Shown: positions 1 to 9,112 of the stretch, piece after piece
Numbering within the stretch: the first letter of the stretch is position 1
How the letters are laid out: every line of letters starts with the position of its first letter
Assembly: GCA_964353255.1 (NCBI GenBank)
Contig: CAYGVJ010000044.1
Span: 1 to 37,985, forward strand
Direction: 5' to 3'
DNA length: 37,985 nucleotides
Source of the DNA: VFZS01 sp964353255
Lineage (GTDB): Bacteria; Acidobacteriota; Terriglobia; Bryobacterales; Bryobacteraceae
Position numbers and translations under genes: made by a program
Notes under the pieces: generated by a model
What the model was told of the DNA's origin: nothing
Seen by the model: the letters and a program-made list of their open reading frames with translations, nothing else
The model's database searches: none

Positions 1-102
1 TCGAAGACGGCAGGATCACCTTCGACTACCTGCTCCGCTCCGGCATCAGCTCGCAAGAGCAACGCGCTCGAGTTGATGCGCTCGGTAGGGCTGGAAGTCT
101 GA
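1..102 (+). pseudogene. C-terminal tail of a MutS-family ATPase (partial, frameshifted)
   Basis: Only the end of this gene is inside the window. One frame reads EDGRITFDYLLRSGISS and, after a one-base shift near position 55, another reads KSNALELMRSVGLEV followed by TGA at 100-102. Joined, this resembles the C-terminal end of MutS-like ATPases (FDY.LR.G followed by NALELMR.VGL.V). The join requires one base fewer than the sequence shows, so either the gene is broken or the assembly carries an extra base. The family assignment rests on this short tail alone and is from memory of the family. Confidence 0.45.
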
Positions 103-125
103 AGCCACCGTCGCCCCCCGCGTGC

Positions 126-131
126 TATATT
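126..131 (+). promoter_or_regulatory. possible -10 box TATATT just before the sulfatase start
   Basis: TATATT lies 8 bases upstream of the sulfatase ATG and no Shine-Dalgarno sequence is visible between them. If this is the -10 element, transcription would begin at or near the start codon, giving a leaderless message. There is no clear -35 partner. Confidence 0.28.
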
Positions 132-139
132 GCGCAGTG

Positions 140-1528
140 ATGAAGGCTCCATCCCCGATCAATCGCCGCGACTTCCTCAAGGCCGCCGGCGCTGCCGCGC
201 TGTGCCAGCCCGCCCTGGCCGCCGCCCGCCCCCCCAACATCGTCATCATCTTCTGCGACGACCTGGGCTACGGAGACCTGGGCTGCTACGGCTCCAACAT
301 CCGCACTCCCAACCTGGACCGCATGGCCGCGGAAGGAATGCGGTTCACCCAGTTCTACTCGGCCAACCCGGTCTGCTCGCCTTCCCGCGCCTCGCTGATG
401 ACCGGCCGTTACCCCACCCGCGTGGGCGTGCCCCGCGTGCTCAACGCCAAGGACACCACCGGGCTGCCGGACTCCGAAGTCACCATGGCCCAGATGCTCA
501 AGGCCGGCAAGTACCGGACCATGTGCATCGGCAAGTGGCACCTGGGCCACTTGCCTCAGTACCTGCCCACCAACCGCGGCTTCGACGAGTACTTCGGTAT
601 CCCTTACAGCAACGACATGAATCCAAGGGTGCTGCTGCACAACACCGAGGTGGTCGAGCCGCAGGCCACGCTCGAGACCCTCACCCCCCGCTACACCGAA
701 CACGCCCTGCGCTTCATCGAGCAGTCCAAGGCTTCCCCCTTCTTCCTCTACTTCGCGCACACCTACCCGCACATTCCCCTGGCCGCCTCCCCGCGCTTCC
801 GCGGCAAGTCCCCGCAGGGGCTGTTCGGCGACGTGGTCGAGGAGATCGACTGGAGCGTCGGAGAAGTCTTCGCCGCCCTCAAGAAGCACGGCCTGGACAA
901 CAACACCCTGGTGATGTTCTCCTCCGATAACGGCCCTTGGTACCAGGGCAGCCCGGGCCGCCTGCGCGGCCGCAAGGGCAGCACCTACGACGGCGGCGTG
1001 CGCGAGCCGTTCATCGCGCGGCTACCGGGACGCATCCCCAGGGGTCGCGTCTGCCACGGCGTGGGCTCAATGATGGATCTCGTGCCCACGGTGGCCCGCC
1101 TGTGCGATGTGCCTCTCCCCAAGAACCCGCTGGACGGCATCGACATCTGGCCGCTGCTAGCCGGCCAGAAGCCGGAGCTGGAGCGCGAGGCCCTGCTGTA
1201 CTTCGACAACGTCCACCTCCAGTGCGCCCGCTGGAAGCAGTGGAAGCTGCACGTCGCCCGCTACAACACCTTCGCTTACAGCCCCGCGCCCGCCGCCGGG
1301 CGGGTGAACTTGCCGCTCACCCGGCCCGAGCTTTACGACTTGGTCGCCGACCCCGAAGAGAGCTACGACGCCGCCCCCGAGCACCCCGACGTGGTCAAGG
1401 ACATCCAGGGGCGCATCGACCGCTTGATGGAGGGCTTCCCGGCAGAGATCCGCCAGGCTTACGCCGACACCCGGGCGCGCGTCAATCTCGAGGAGCGCGT
1501 CGGCGCCCTGCCGCGCAGCGGGAAGTGA
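140..1528 (+). CDS. Tat-exported arylsulfatase-type sulfatase
   Basis: A 462-residue sulfatase, expected to hydrolyse sulfate esters, probably of polysaccharides, outside the cytoplasm. The N-terminus carries a twin-arginine signal (NRRDFLKAAGAAAL, residues 8-21). The metal-binding DD pair is at 40-41 in NIVIIFCDDLGYGD. CSPSRASLMTGR contains Cys79, the residue converted to formylglycine in the C-x-P-S-R class. GKWHLGH and FSSDNGP are further conserved sulfatase blocks. The ATG at 140 is chosen because the Tat motif follows it directly; an upstream in-frame ATG at 122 adds only six residues. A cognate formylglycine-generating enzyme is not in the window. The natural substrate cannot be read from sequence. 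The pectate lyase at 15.6 kb and GH26-like protein at 19.4 kb suggest a lifestyle that includes polysaccharide degradation. Confidence 0.92.
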   Translation: MKAPSPINRRDFLKAAGAAALCQPALAAARPPNIVIIFCDDLGYGDLGCYGSNIRTPNLDRMAAEGMRFTQFYSANPVCSPSRASLMTGRYPTRVGVPRVLNAKDTTGLPDSEVTMAQMLKAGKYRTMCIGKWHLGHLPQYLPTNRGFDEYFGIPYSNDMNPRVLLHNTEVVEPQATLETLTPRYTEHALRFIEQSKASPFFLYFAHTYPHIPLAASPRFRGKSPQGLFGDVVEEIDWSVGEVFAALKKHGLDNNTLVMFSSDNGPWYQGSPGRLRGRKGSTYDGGVREPFIARLPGRIPRGRVCHGVGSMMDLVPTVARLCDVPLPKNPLDGIDIWPLLAGQKPELEREALLYFDNVHLQCARWKQWKLHVARYNTFAYSPAPAAGRVNLPLTRPELYDLVADPEESYDAAPEHPDVVKDIQGRIDRLMEGFPAEIRQAYADTRARVNLEERVGALPRSGK

Positions 1529-1546
1529 CGGCCTTCGCCTGCCTCA

Positions 1547-1981
1547 TCAGGCCGGGACAACCCGCACGTGCCCCTGGCGCGCGTAGGAGATCAGCCGCCG
1601 GTCTTTGCTGAGGATCCGCGCCCCCATCCGCCGCGCGGTGGCCACCAAGATGCGGTCGGCAGGATCGCCATGCAGATCACCCGGCAGCCGAGTGCTGTCC
1701 AGGGCAATCTCCGGCGTCAGCGGCGCCAGCGCCAAACCGGGAGTGGCCAGGGCGCGCTTGATCCACTCATCGCAGGGCATGAACAGCTCAATGCGCCCCT
1801 TGGCCTCCAGCATGCCCACTTCCCAGATCGAGATCACCGACACCAGCAGCTTGCGCCGCTCGGCCGCTTCTCTGAACGCCACGAACCCGCTTCTGGAGAA
1901 CCTGTCTTGATGTCCGAACTCCAGCCAGACCCAGCAGTGCGTGTCGAGTAGCAGGGGCTCGAGCCGTTCAGCGTTCGGCAT
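1547..1981 (-). CDS. VapC-type PIN-domain ribonuclease toxin
   Basis: A 144-residue PIN-domain protein of the VapC type, predicted to cleave RNA when not bound by its antitoxin. The acidic metal-site residues are visible as LLLDTHCWVW near the N-terminus, SIWEVGML in the middle, and the GDPADRILVATA and ILSKDRRL blocks near the end. Its ATG lies inside the last codons of the upstream antitoxin gene (14-base overlap), the usual antitoxin-first order with translational coupling. The pair is convergent with the sulfatase gene. Length is normal for the family. Confidence 0.88.
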   Translation of the reverse strand: MPNAERLEPLLLDTHCWVWLEFGHQDRFSRSGFVAFREAAERRKLLVSVISIWEVGMLEAKGRIELFMPCDEWIKRALATPGLALAPLTPEIALDSTRLPGDLHGDPADRILVATARRMGARILSKDRRLISYARQGHVRVVPA

Positions 1982-2210
1982 CCCAGATTTCGTCGATCGG
2001 AGAAATGATGTCGCCGCGGATCACCCCGGTACCTTCCAGGCGGCCAAACCATTCCGGCAGCCCGTCCTTGACGGGCACTACGCGCGCCACGGGCTTCCCG
2101 CGCTTGGTAACGACGATCTCCTTGCCGGTCTGGCGCACTTCGTCCAGCAGGCGGAGGCACTTGGCCTTGAAAACCCCGGCGGCGATTTGTTCTGTCATGA
2201 CCATAGTCAT
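1968..2210 (-). CDS. Phd/YefM-type antitoxin partner of the VapC toxin
   Basis: About 80 residues with the Phd/YefM-like core AGVFKAKCLRLLDEVRQTGK and EIVVTKRGKPVARVVP, a DNA-binding antitoxin fold that usually autoregulates its operon. The C-terminal tail (DIISPIDEIWDAER) would be the toxin-neutralising segment. The frame is open further upstream to 2294, but the family begins around MTMVMTEQ, so the start is placed at 2210; ATGs at 2204 and 2198 are equally possible. The 14-base overlap with vapC supports a two-gene operon. The nearest gene on the other side is divergent, starting at 2298. Confidence 0.82.
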   Translation of the reverse strand: MTMVMTEQIAAGVFKAKCLRLLDEVRQTGKEIVVTKRGKPVARVVPVKDGLPEWFGRLEGTGVIRGDIISPIDEIWDAER

Positions 2211-2297
2211 TTTACCATGGTCAGGGACCCTCCGCAACTCTCCACCATCCCACAACTCAACTGTGGTACAAGAACTTAGACGGTAGAAGCGCATCAG

Positions 2298-3263
2298 ATG
2301 ATCTTCCAGCGCGGTTCAGGCGGCGACCCGGTCCGCCGCATCCAGCAACGGCTCAAAGAGCTGAACCTGTACCTGGGACCGCTCGACGGGCTGTACGGCG
2401 GCGCAACCGAGAGCGGCGTCAAGTCATTCCAGAAGGCGCAGAAGCTGGCCTGCGACGGCATCGTGGGCCCGGACACCTGGGCGCGGCTGTTTCCCAGCGA
2501 GCCGCAGCCCACCCTCGAGCTGCTCAGCCAGCCCGTGGCGCACCGCTGCCTGGCCCTGACCGGCTCGTTTGAAACCGGCGCCGGCGTGCCCGAGTGCTTT
2601 GCCGGCCTGGCGGGGGATTTCGACGGCCAGGGGCTCGGCCTCGGGGCGCTCCACTGGAACCTGGGCCAGGGCACTCTTCAGCCGTTGCTCCACGAAATGG
2701 TGGACCGTCACCGCCCGCTCTGCCAGGATTTATTCCACGAACACTTCCCGGTGCTGGTGGCCATGCTGATGTCCCCGCCGGCCGAGCAGATGGCTTGGGC
2801 GCGCTCGATCCAGGACCGCCGCTTCCAGGTGCTCGAACCCTGGCGCGGGCTCCTAAAGACCTTGGGCCGCACCCCGGAGTTCCAGGCCGTCCAGCTCCGC
2901 CACGCTGCCCGCATCCACGGCCGGTCGCTGGAGATGTGCGCCACCTATGAGCTGACCACCGAACGAGCCGCCGCGCTGATGTTCGACATCTCAGTGCAGA
3001 ACGGCTCCATCGGCGCGCTGGTCCGCGCGCAGATCGAGAAGGACTTCGCCACGCTGCCTAAGCTGGAAGACCCCCTCCAGGCCGAAGTCGCCCGCATGCG
3101 CATCATCGCCAACCGGCGCGCCGCGGCCTGCCGGCCGGAGTTCGTCGAGGAGGTCCGCGCGCGCAAGCTGACCATCGCCGAAGGCCAGGGCGTGGTGCAC
3201 GGCATCCCCTACGATCTCGAGCAGCAGTTCGGGCTGAGGCTGGCGCCCCTGGAGCTGAGCTGA
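2298..3263 (+). CDS. peptidoglycan-binding protein with lysozyme-like C-terminal domain
   Basis: 321 residues. Residues 1-66 form a typical peptidoglycan-binding type 1 repeat (GDPVRRIQQRLKELNLYLGPLDG, FQKAQKLACDGIVGPDTWARL). The rest resembles lysozyme-like hydrolase domains that follow such repeats in some bacterial and phage proteins: LTGSFETG supplies a candidate catalytic Glu, and the region GDFDGQGLGLGALHWNLGQG follows. No signal peptide is visible, so export would need another route, such as lysis or a phage-type pathway. Cell-wall hydrolysis is an inference from domain architecture. The gene is divergent from the VapBC pair. Confidence 0.7.
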   Translation: MIFQRGSGGDPVRRIQQRLKELNLYLGPLDGLYGGATESGVKSFQKAQKLACDGIVGPDTWARLFPSEPQPTLELLSQPVAHRCLALTGSFETGAGVPECFAGLAGDFDGQGLGLGALHWNLGQGTLQPLLHEMVDRHRPLCQDLFHEHFPVLVAMLMSPPAEQMAWARSIQDRRFQVLEPWRGLLKTLGRTPEFQAVQLRHAARIHGRSLEMCATYELTTERAAALMFDISVQNGSIGALVRAQIEKDFATLPKLEDPLQAEVARMRIIANRRAAACRPEFVEEVRARKLTIAEGQGVVHGIPYDLEQQFGLRLAPLELS

Positions 3264-3390
3264 TCGGCTCCTGCTTCGCAGATACCTCGACAGTGCCAGA
3301 GGGTGGGGCAGCACTTCATCCCGCCGCGCCGCAGCCCAAACCGCCTGCGCCACCAGGTTGACCGCTGTCAAGAGATTGGGGAAGCAGTAC

Positions 3391-4248
3391 CTACCGACGC
3401 CGACGGCGGCGCAGCACGAGGATCGCGAGCGCGCCGCCGCAAGTCAGCCATGTCGCGGGTTCGGGAATCGCGGGGGCAAAGGCCAGTCCGGACATCCATT
3501 CATCGCCGGCCACTGTGCCAATCACCTCATAGTACGCTGGCGCGCCACCGTTCGTGGTCCAGATCCGATACCACGGCCGCGGGCCGCCCGACGGAGAGTC
3601 GGCCCCGTAGATGTAATGATCATCCGGGTTGTAGGCCATGTCAGACAGGTTCACGGGTACGGAGCCGAGATCCGTCGCAGCGCCCGACCCGAGATCGGTT
3701 TTCACCAACTGTCCCACGCCGTTCGGGTCAACGGAGAAGAAGACATCGAAGAACGAATCGAACACGCCATAGTCGTTGTCGCGACCATTATTCACCAGCG
3801 GCGTGAAAACGCCACCGGTGGTCATCGTCATCAGGGAGCTGGTGTACTGGTTGGGGCCGTAGGCAGCTACCAGCGAGTTCAGCGTTTCGACGTACTCCAG
3901 GGCCTCGAACTTGTACTCGTCGGGATCGCCGAAAGCCCTGACGATGTTGGCGGCGCCCGTCAGGCGGTCGATACGGAACAGCCAGTGCTGGTTGCGAGGT
4001 TGTCCCGTGGGCGCATCGAAGCCGATGCCGTAGAGGTATCCGTCGCCCGGATGCCACGTGAGCTGTGTCGTCCACGCGACGCCCAATGCGCTCAAGCCCG
4101 TGGGTCCGACCACCGTCACTCCCGAGGGATCGACGATCACTAGGTTCGTGGTTGTAAGGCCATATAGGACGGAACCGGCGCGAGCGGCGCCGGCGAACAG
4201 GAGCATGCCCAATACCAGAACAGCGAATTGCCGAGGCGAGTGCCGCAT
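3391..4248 (-). CDS. PEP-CTERM sorted secreted protein
   Basis: 285 residues: a signal peptide (FAVLVLGMLLFAGAARA), a beta-strand-rich extracellular domain with propeller-like repeats (LYGLTTTNLVIVDP, YLYGIGFDAP, YIYGADSP), and a C-terminal PEP-CTERM sorting tag (IPEPATWLTCGGALAILVL followed by six arginines). Such proteins are processed by exosortase and released to the cell surface or matrix. The frame is open to 4452, but the ATG at 4248 is chosen because it is preceded by a GAGAGG Shine-Dalgarno-like sequence and immediately followed by the signal peptide. The IS4 element inserted about 200 bases upstream may have separated this gene from distal regulatory sequence. Confidence 0.88.
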   Translation of the reverse strand: MRHSPRQFAVLVLGMLLFAGAARAGSVLYGLTTTNLVIVDPSGVTVVGPTGLSALGVAWTTQLTWHPGDGYLYGIGFDAPTGQPRNQHWLFRIDRLTGAANIVRAFGDPDEYKFEALEYVETLNSLVAAYGPNQYTSSLMTMTTGGVFTPLVNNGRDNDYGVFDSFFDVFFSVDPNGVGQLVKTDLGSGAATDLGSVPVNLSDMAYNPDDHYIYGADSPSGGPRPWYRIWTTNGGAPAYYEVIGTVAGDEWMSGLAFAPAIPEPATWLTCGGALAILVLRRRRRR

Positions 4249-4439
4249 CGTATTCCTCTCAGAAAAAAAGTAGGCTCGCGAATCGTTCCCGTGGGACTTG
4301 CCGTCCCCCGGGGGCGCGCACCACCCACCTAGAATAGACCAGGGCGTGAAGTTTCGCAATGGCAAATCGACCTTACCCTCCCGCAGTTTGTTGAGGCGGC
4401 GGTGTCGCCGACGGGCTGGTGGAGGCGCGAGCGCAACAG

Positions 4440-4449
4440 TCGCTAGCCC
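4440..4449. repeat. left 10-bp target-site duplication of the IS4-family element
   Basis: TCGCTAGCCC occurs immediately outside the left end of the element and again at 5902-5911, immediately outside the right end. Ten bases is within the known range for IS4-family insertions. An intact duplication indicates one relatively recent, undisturbed transposition event. Confidence 0.92.
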
Positions 4450-5901
4450 CAATACTGTTCACTTAAGTACATTTCTGTGGTATCCTCTTTCAGACAGGAG
4501 GCCGCAGAATGGCTCGAACCGTCGCTACTTTGCCCGCCGGGAGCCGCATGACCGATTACGTCAGCCTCGGCGTGATCACGAAGACTTTCCCGTTGCAGAA
4601 GGTGAACGCCGTCCTGAGGGCCACCGGCAAGACCGGGGTTCGACAGCGCGACTTGCCGGCCCACGTGGTGGTGTACTACGTCATCGCCCTGGCGCTGTAC
4701 ATGCGAGCCTCCTATCGCGAAGTCCTGCGGTGCCTTCTGGAAGGGCTCCAATGGTTGCTCCGTCCGAGCGCTACCGTCAAGGTGACCGGCAAGTCGGGCA
4801 TTTCCCAAGCCCGTACTCGGTTAGGCTCTGAGCCGCTGAAACGCTTATACGAGGAGGTGGCCGCGCCCATCGCCACGTCTAAGACGGTGGGTGCGTGGTA
4901 TCGCCATTGGCGTTTGGTGAGTCTGGATGGCAGCACCCTGGACGTGGCCGACACCGCGGACAACGAACAAGCGTTCGGGCGCCCGGCGGCCAGTCGGGGT
5001 GCGAGCGCCTTCCCGCAGGTGCGTTTCGTCGGGCTGTTGGAGAACGGACCGCACGTGCTGTTCGCCGTGGCCATGGACGGTTGCCGGAGCGATGAGCTCA
5101 CGCTGGCCAGACAGGTGATTGGCAAACTGGGTCCAGCCATGTTGTGTTTGGCGGACCGCTACTATCTCGGCTATGAGCTCTGGCGACAGGCCCAGTCCAC
5201 GGGAGCGGATCTGCTGTGGCGGGGGCGGAAGAATCTCCGCCTGGAGTGCGAGAAACGGTTGCCCGATGGCTCGTTCCTGAGCCGCATCTACCAGTCCACT
5301 TCGGACCAGCGAAACCGCCGCCACGGCATCGTCGTGCGAGTGATTGAATACATGCTGGAGGGGGTTCCGGACGCCGAGCCGATCTATCGTCTACTGACCA
5401 CGATTCTGGATCACCGCCAGGCGCCGGCCAACGAGTTGGCCTCTCTGTACCCGGAGCGCTGGGAGTACGAGACGGCCCTGGACGAATTGAAGACGCACCT
5501 GCGGGGGGCCCAGATCGTGTTGCGGAGCAAGCGGCCGGATCTGGTGCGTCAGGAGTTCTACGGCCTGATGTTGGCGCACTTTGCCATTCGCGGCCTGATG
5601 CATGAGGCGGCGCTGGAAGCGGGCGAGGATCCTGACCGGCTCTCGTTTGTGCATTCGGTCCGAGTGATCCGGCGTCGGCTCCCACGCTTTGTCGCTATTC
5701 CCCCCTCGGCACAGGAAAGCATTTCATAAAGCCACCCTGGAAGAGATTCTTCAGGAGCGGGTGGTGTCGAGCCGTCAGCGCCGGAATCCGCGCGGCGTCA
5801 AGCGCAAGATGAGTGGCTACCCGTTGCGGCCGCGCGCGCGGGAAAAGACAGTGAAGATCAACTACTGCCGGAAGGTGAGGATTCTTAAGTGAACAGTATT
5901 G
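4450..5901 (+). mobile_element. complete IS4-family insertion sequence, 1452 bp
   Basis: Both ends are visible: 18-base perfect terminal inverted repeats CAATACTGTTCACTTAAG at 4450-4467 and its complement at 5884-5901, flanked by the 10-bp duplication TCGCTAGCCC. One transposase gene fills the interior. The insertion lies between the promoter side of the PEP-CTERM gene and a degenerate transposase remnant. It entered a short imperfect palindrome (GCGCAA...TTGCGC around the target), consistent with insertion in a nonessential intergenic hairpin. Confidence 0.93.
4509..5892 (+). pseudogene. IS4-family transposase, frame interrupted at a C6 run
   Basis: DDE transposase of the IS4 family with a good AGGAGG ribosome site before the ATG. 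Catalytic regions are VSLDGSTLDVAD (first Asp), CLADRYYLGYELW (second Asp), and the diagnostic Y-(2)-R-(3)-E-(6)-K motif in YPERWEYETALDELK (third acidic residue). The first frame stops at 5729 after 406 residues. From the run of six C at 5700-5705 the next frame continues with family-like sequence (RHRKAFHKATLEEILQERVV) to the stop at 5890-5892, just before the right inverted repeat. Removing one C restores one frame of about 460 residues. The truncated protein keeps all catalytic residues, so loss of activity is not certain. Confidence 0.88.
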
Positions 5902-5911
5902 TCGCTAGCCC
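5902..5911. repeat. right 10-bp target-site duplication of the IS4-family element
   Basis: TCGCTAGCCC, identical to 4440-4449, directly outside the right inverted repeat. Confidence 0.92.
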
Positions 5912-6000
5912 ATGTTTGCGCTCTAGGCGCGTAACTCATTGCAAACACGGGAGCGGTGGCGAGCGTGCCCCAGGGATAGTTGAAAGTTGAGCGGCGGTTC

Positions 6001-6027
6001 GCCCCCGACCCGGATAGAATCGGGGGC
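6001..6027. repeat. perfect 8-bp stem hairpin upstream of a transposase remnant
   Basis: GCCCCCGA at 6001-6008 pairs with TCGGGGGC at 6020-6027 around an 11-base loop. It lies about 30 bases before a transposase fragment, so it may be part of the left end of the decayed insertion sequence. No T-tract follows, so a terminator role is not supported. Confidence 0.4.
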
Positions 6028-6056
6028 TAGCCAAATCCTATGAAAGCAGAACTGCC

Positions 6057-6265
6057 GTGAAACGAGACTGCCACACCTTGGACAACCGCGGGAAGGTCAA
6101 CGAACGCAAGCTGGCTGAGTTCCTCAGCCGCAACGGGCAGCACCTGCTGCCAATGGTGGAGCTGGTCGAGCCGTCCCCGCTGGCCGTGGACGAACTGGTC
6201 CATACCGTGGGACGGGTGACCGTCCAGACGATCTTGCGGATTTCGACTGAGCAGATCGGCGCGCC
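6057..6265 (+). pseudogene. N-terminal remnant of a transposase (possibly IS256/mutator-like)
   Basis: The GTG-initiated frame begins KRDCHTLDNRGKVNERK and continues through LAEFLSRNGQHLLPMVEL and LAVDELVHTVGR to LRISTEQIG. I recognise this as the N-terminal part of transposases common in Acidobacteria, probably IS256/mutator type. The homology ends near 6265, where the sequence runs into the upstream region of the next gene. The catalytic domain and the right end of that element are absent. The IS family is less certain than the identification as a transposase fragment. Confidence 0.55.
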
Positions 6266-6319
6266 GCGCCGCTGCCGGCCGGGAATGATGTACACTCTCT
6301 CAGGAGTCCTTCGAGTGCC

Positions 6320-7911
6320 ATGTTGCTGAGCAAGCTCGGATACTACGTCCGGATGAGTTCCGGGGTGGCATCCCTGTTGCGCACGCGGCCGCACGTTGAC
6401 CCGGACGGCGTCATCCGGGAGCAGATGGAGAAGCGCGAGGAACGCTTCCTCGAACTCGCCCGCCGCGTCATCTTCTCGAACCCCGCCAACCCGTACCACC
6501 AGATGTTTCAACTGGCCGGGTGCAAATACCCCGACCTGGCGGAGGCGGTGCGCCGCGACGGCCTGGAGGCCACGCTGGTCGTCCTGCACCGCCAGGGGGT
6601 CTACCTGTCCCACGACGAGTTCAAGAGAAAGAAGCCTATCCGCCGCTCGAACCGCGAGATCCCGGCCGGGCCGGACAGCTTCGGCAACCCGCTGATAAAG
6701 GGAGGAACAGTTACCTCCAGCGGGGGCAGCCGCAGTGAAGGCACCAAAACCCGCAAGAGCGCGTCCGAGTGGCGCCATTGGGAAACTTACCTGGCGCTGA
6801 TATTCCGCGAGTTCGGCATGATTGGCAGGCCGCACATCCAGCTCAAGCCGGTGCTGCCATCCGGGGACGGCATCCTGTTCCCCATCAGTTCCGCGCAGCT
6901 GGGCTGCCCGATCGTGAAATGGTTCTCCAGTTACGCTCGGGCCCTGGACTCGACGCACTACCAGACGGCCACCCGCTGCCTGGTGGGCCTGGCGCGCCTG
7001 TATGGGGTGAGAGTTCCCTTCCCCCATACCTGCCGCCCAACGACTTCACGCCGGTGGCGGAATGGATTGCCAGACGTGGCCGGACGGGCGCCCCGTGCGT
7101 TGTGACCTGCCACACCAGCCCGGCGGTGCGCGTGGCAGCAGCCGCTGCCCAAAAAGGGCTGGACATCCGCGGCGTCACCTTCGTGGTAAGCGGCGAGACG
7201 CTGACCGACGCCAAACGCCGGGTGATTGAAGCCACGGGAGCGGAAGTGTTTCCCCAGTATGTGATCAGCGAGATCGGTCCCATCGTTTCGGCCTGTCGCC
7301 AGATGAAGTCCGGCAACCGCGGGCACCTTTTCCACGACTCAGTCGCCGTCGTCAGCTACCCCCGCACAGCGCCCCTGTCTGGAACGGAAGTCAGTTCGCT
7401 GCTGTTCACCACTCTGCTGCTGTCCGCGGGGCTGGTGCTGATCAACGCCGAGATGGACGACGCCGGCGTGCTGGACCGAACCGCCTGCGACTGCACCTTC
7501 AGCCGCGCCGGCTTCACCACTCAGATCCGTGACATCTTCAGTTACGGGAAGCTCACCGGCCAGGCGATCACGTTGGTGGGCACGGATGTGCTGCACATAC
7601 TCGAGAACGTGTTGCCGGCGCGCTTCGGCGGGGCGCCCACCGACTACCAGCTTGTCGAGCAGGACGCGGCCGATCAGGCCCGGCTGACGCTGCGCGTGAG
7701 CCGGAGAGTCCCGCTGGCCTCGCCTGAAGCGGTGCGGGACTGTTTTCTGCGGGAACTGCGACAACTTCAGGGCGGCACCGGAGCCATGCGAGTTCTGCGC
7801 AGCACGCACGCCGTCGAGGTGCTCCACGCGGACCCGCTGGTGACGCGCACGGGCAAGGTGCTCCCGCTGCACTTGCTGGGCCCGGGCTTGAAGGCGCCTG
7901 AGGCCGCCTAG
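6320..7911 (+). pseudogene. phenylacetate-CoA-ligase-like adenylate-forming enzyme, frameshifted
   Basis: Two frames together give one protein of about 530 residues. Frame one (from ATG 6320) contains GTVTSSGGSRSEGTKT, the Ser/Gly/Thr-rich ATP-binding loop of AMP-forming ligases. Near 7010-7018 the matching sequence moves to another frame (YLPPNDFTPVAEWIARRG), continues with FVVSGETLTDAKRRVIEATG and YVISEIGPIVSACRQ (the Y-x-x-S/T-E-x-G core motif), and ends at 7911. Adding one C to the C5 run in TTCCCCC restores a single frame. The closest recognisable group is PaaK/LuxE/coenzyme F390 synthetase-like, which activate carboxylic acids as acyl-adenylates. The substrate is unknown. The gene precedes the operon starting near 8044 but is separated from it by a promoter, so a functional link is only positional. 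Confidence 0.72.
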
Positions 7912-7980
7912 AGGCGGCTTGCGCCGGCGGGGCGGGCCGGGGCTGCTAGCGTTTATATCGCGGCTTTTCGGAGCAATTGC

Positions 7981-8010
7981 TTGACACCATCTGACCGCCC
8001 GAGCTATAGT
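7981..8010 (+). promoter_or_regulatory. sigma-70-type promoter TTGACA-N18-TATAGT
   Basis: TTGACA at 7981-7986 and TATAGT at 8005-8010 are separated by 18 bases. Transcription would start near 8017, 25-30 bases before the preferred start codon of the next gene. This also argues against the long in-frame TTG start at 7981. It is the best candidate promoter for the whole 8044-14743 gene run. Confidence 0.68.
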
Positions 8011-8043
8011 CTGAAGCGGTCCGCGCGCATGGAGGGTGCCGGG

Positions 8044-9112
8044 GTGCCTAGGGCGAGCCGATTGGGCGGCGCTGTTCAGCGATATTCCACGATTATTCGC
8101 GCGCTTTTTGCCAACTTTGGCGCTCCTGCTCCGGGAACCGGGCCGCTCGTGGCCTTTGTGGCTCCCCTGGTGGTCGCCCTAGACGCGGGGTTGGCGGCTC
8201 TGTCAGCCCTTGACCACTGGGGCAGAAACACCGAAATCCGAAGCCAGTCCTCCCACGCCCAGCCGCTGCCCGGCGCGCAATACCTCTCCGGTCTCTGGTT
8301 CTCCAGGCCAGACACGCTGGTGAGCGTCCGCGAGCAGGCCGGCCGAGTGGCGGTTCAGAGATGGTCGGTAAGCGAAGGGCAGCCGCCCGCCGAAGTCATG
8401 GTGGACCTGAGGGAATGGACCGCCGTGGCCGTGTCGCCTGAAGGGCGGCTCGCCGTGGCCATCGACGACGGCACGGTGCGGCTGTCTCCGCCTGCGGGAC
8501 CTGGGTCAGCCGGGCCGGATGTCTTCGGCGCCTATAACACCCTGGTCGCGCCAGGCGTGGTCGGCGCCATGGCTTTCCATGACGAGCGGCGCATCATCGT
8601 CGGGGGAGACTTCCGGGGAATCTACCTGATCTCCGAGGATGCCCCACCTCAGGAGCTCGTCCCGGATGTCTTGGTGAAGCGGCTGGCCTTCTTCGGCCCG
8701 CACCTGGTTTACCCCGACGTGGACCGGCTGGCGTTTGCCACGCTGAGCAGCATCCGGCCCCTGAACCAGACGGGGCGCGCGATTGGGCTGAGCTGGATCC
8801 TGATAGCGATCGCCCTGCTGGCAGTGCCCGCCATCCGCCTGCGTCTGGCCGGGAGAGCGCGGCTCGACGCCGGAGGGGCAGGCATCCGTGGTGTTCTACA
8901 ATCTGAGGCGCGAGGCGCGCGCCAGGGCGCAGAGCGGCACACAGCAGAGACTGGAGTGGGCCGCCGGCAGAGGGCAACTTCCCGCGGTGTTTCACGAGTT
9001 GGGTTTAGGGCACTGTGAGTTTTCGGCGGCTTGTCTGGCCATCGCGGTACGGTGGTGGGCTAAGCAAAGGGCTGAGGTCGAGAACGAACTTAAAGGCATA
9101 GGTGGCAACTAA
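8044..9112 (+). pseudogene. membrane-anchored protein with extracytoplasmic beta-rich domain (probable frameshift near the end)
   Basis: The GTG at 8044 is chosen because GGAGG lies 9 bases upstream and the promoter excludes earlier starts; ATG 8029 is the alternative. A first hydrophobic segment (LVAFVAPLVVALDAGLAAL) is followed by a beta-strand-rich domain resembling propeller blades (LSGLWFSRPDTLVSVREQ, WTAVAVSPEGRLAVAIDDG, MAFHDERRIIVGGDFRGIY) and a second membrane helix (LSWILIAIALLAVPAIRL). The first frame ends at 9018 in Arg/Gly-rich sequence that looks out of frame. Another frame, readable after dropping one G near 8875-8878, gives VVFYNLRREARARAQ and ends in a TAA overlapping the next ATG (TAATG). 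That coupling suggests the second frame is the true C-terminus; a separate small overlapping gene from GTG 8888 remains possible. No function recognised. Confidence 0.5.

Noticed and set aside
125..889. 254-codon open frame on the minus strand
   Set aside because: Antisense shadow of the sulfatase; Gly/Val/His-rich composition and no family content.
7981..8043. TTG start at 7981 for the membrane protein
   Set aside because: The TTG is part of the -35 box TTGACA; transcription would begin downstream of it.
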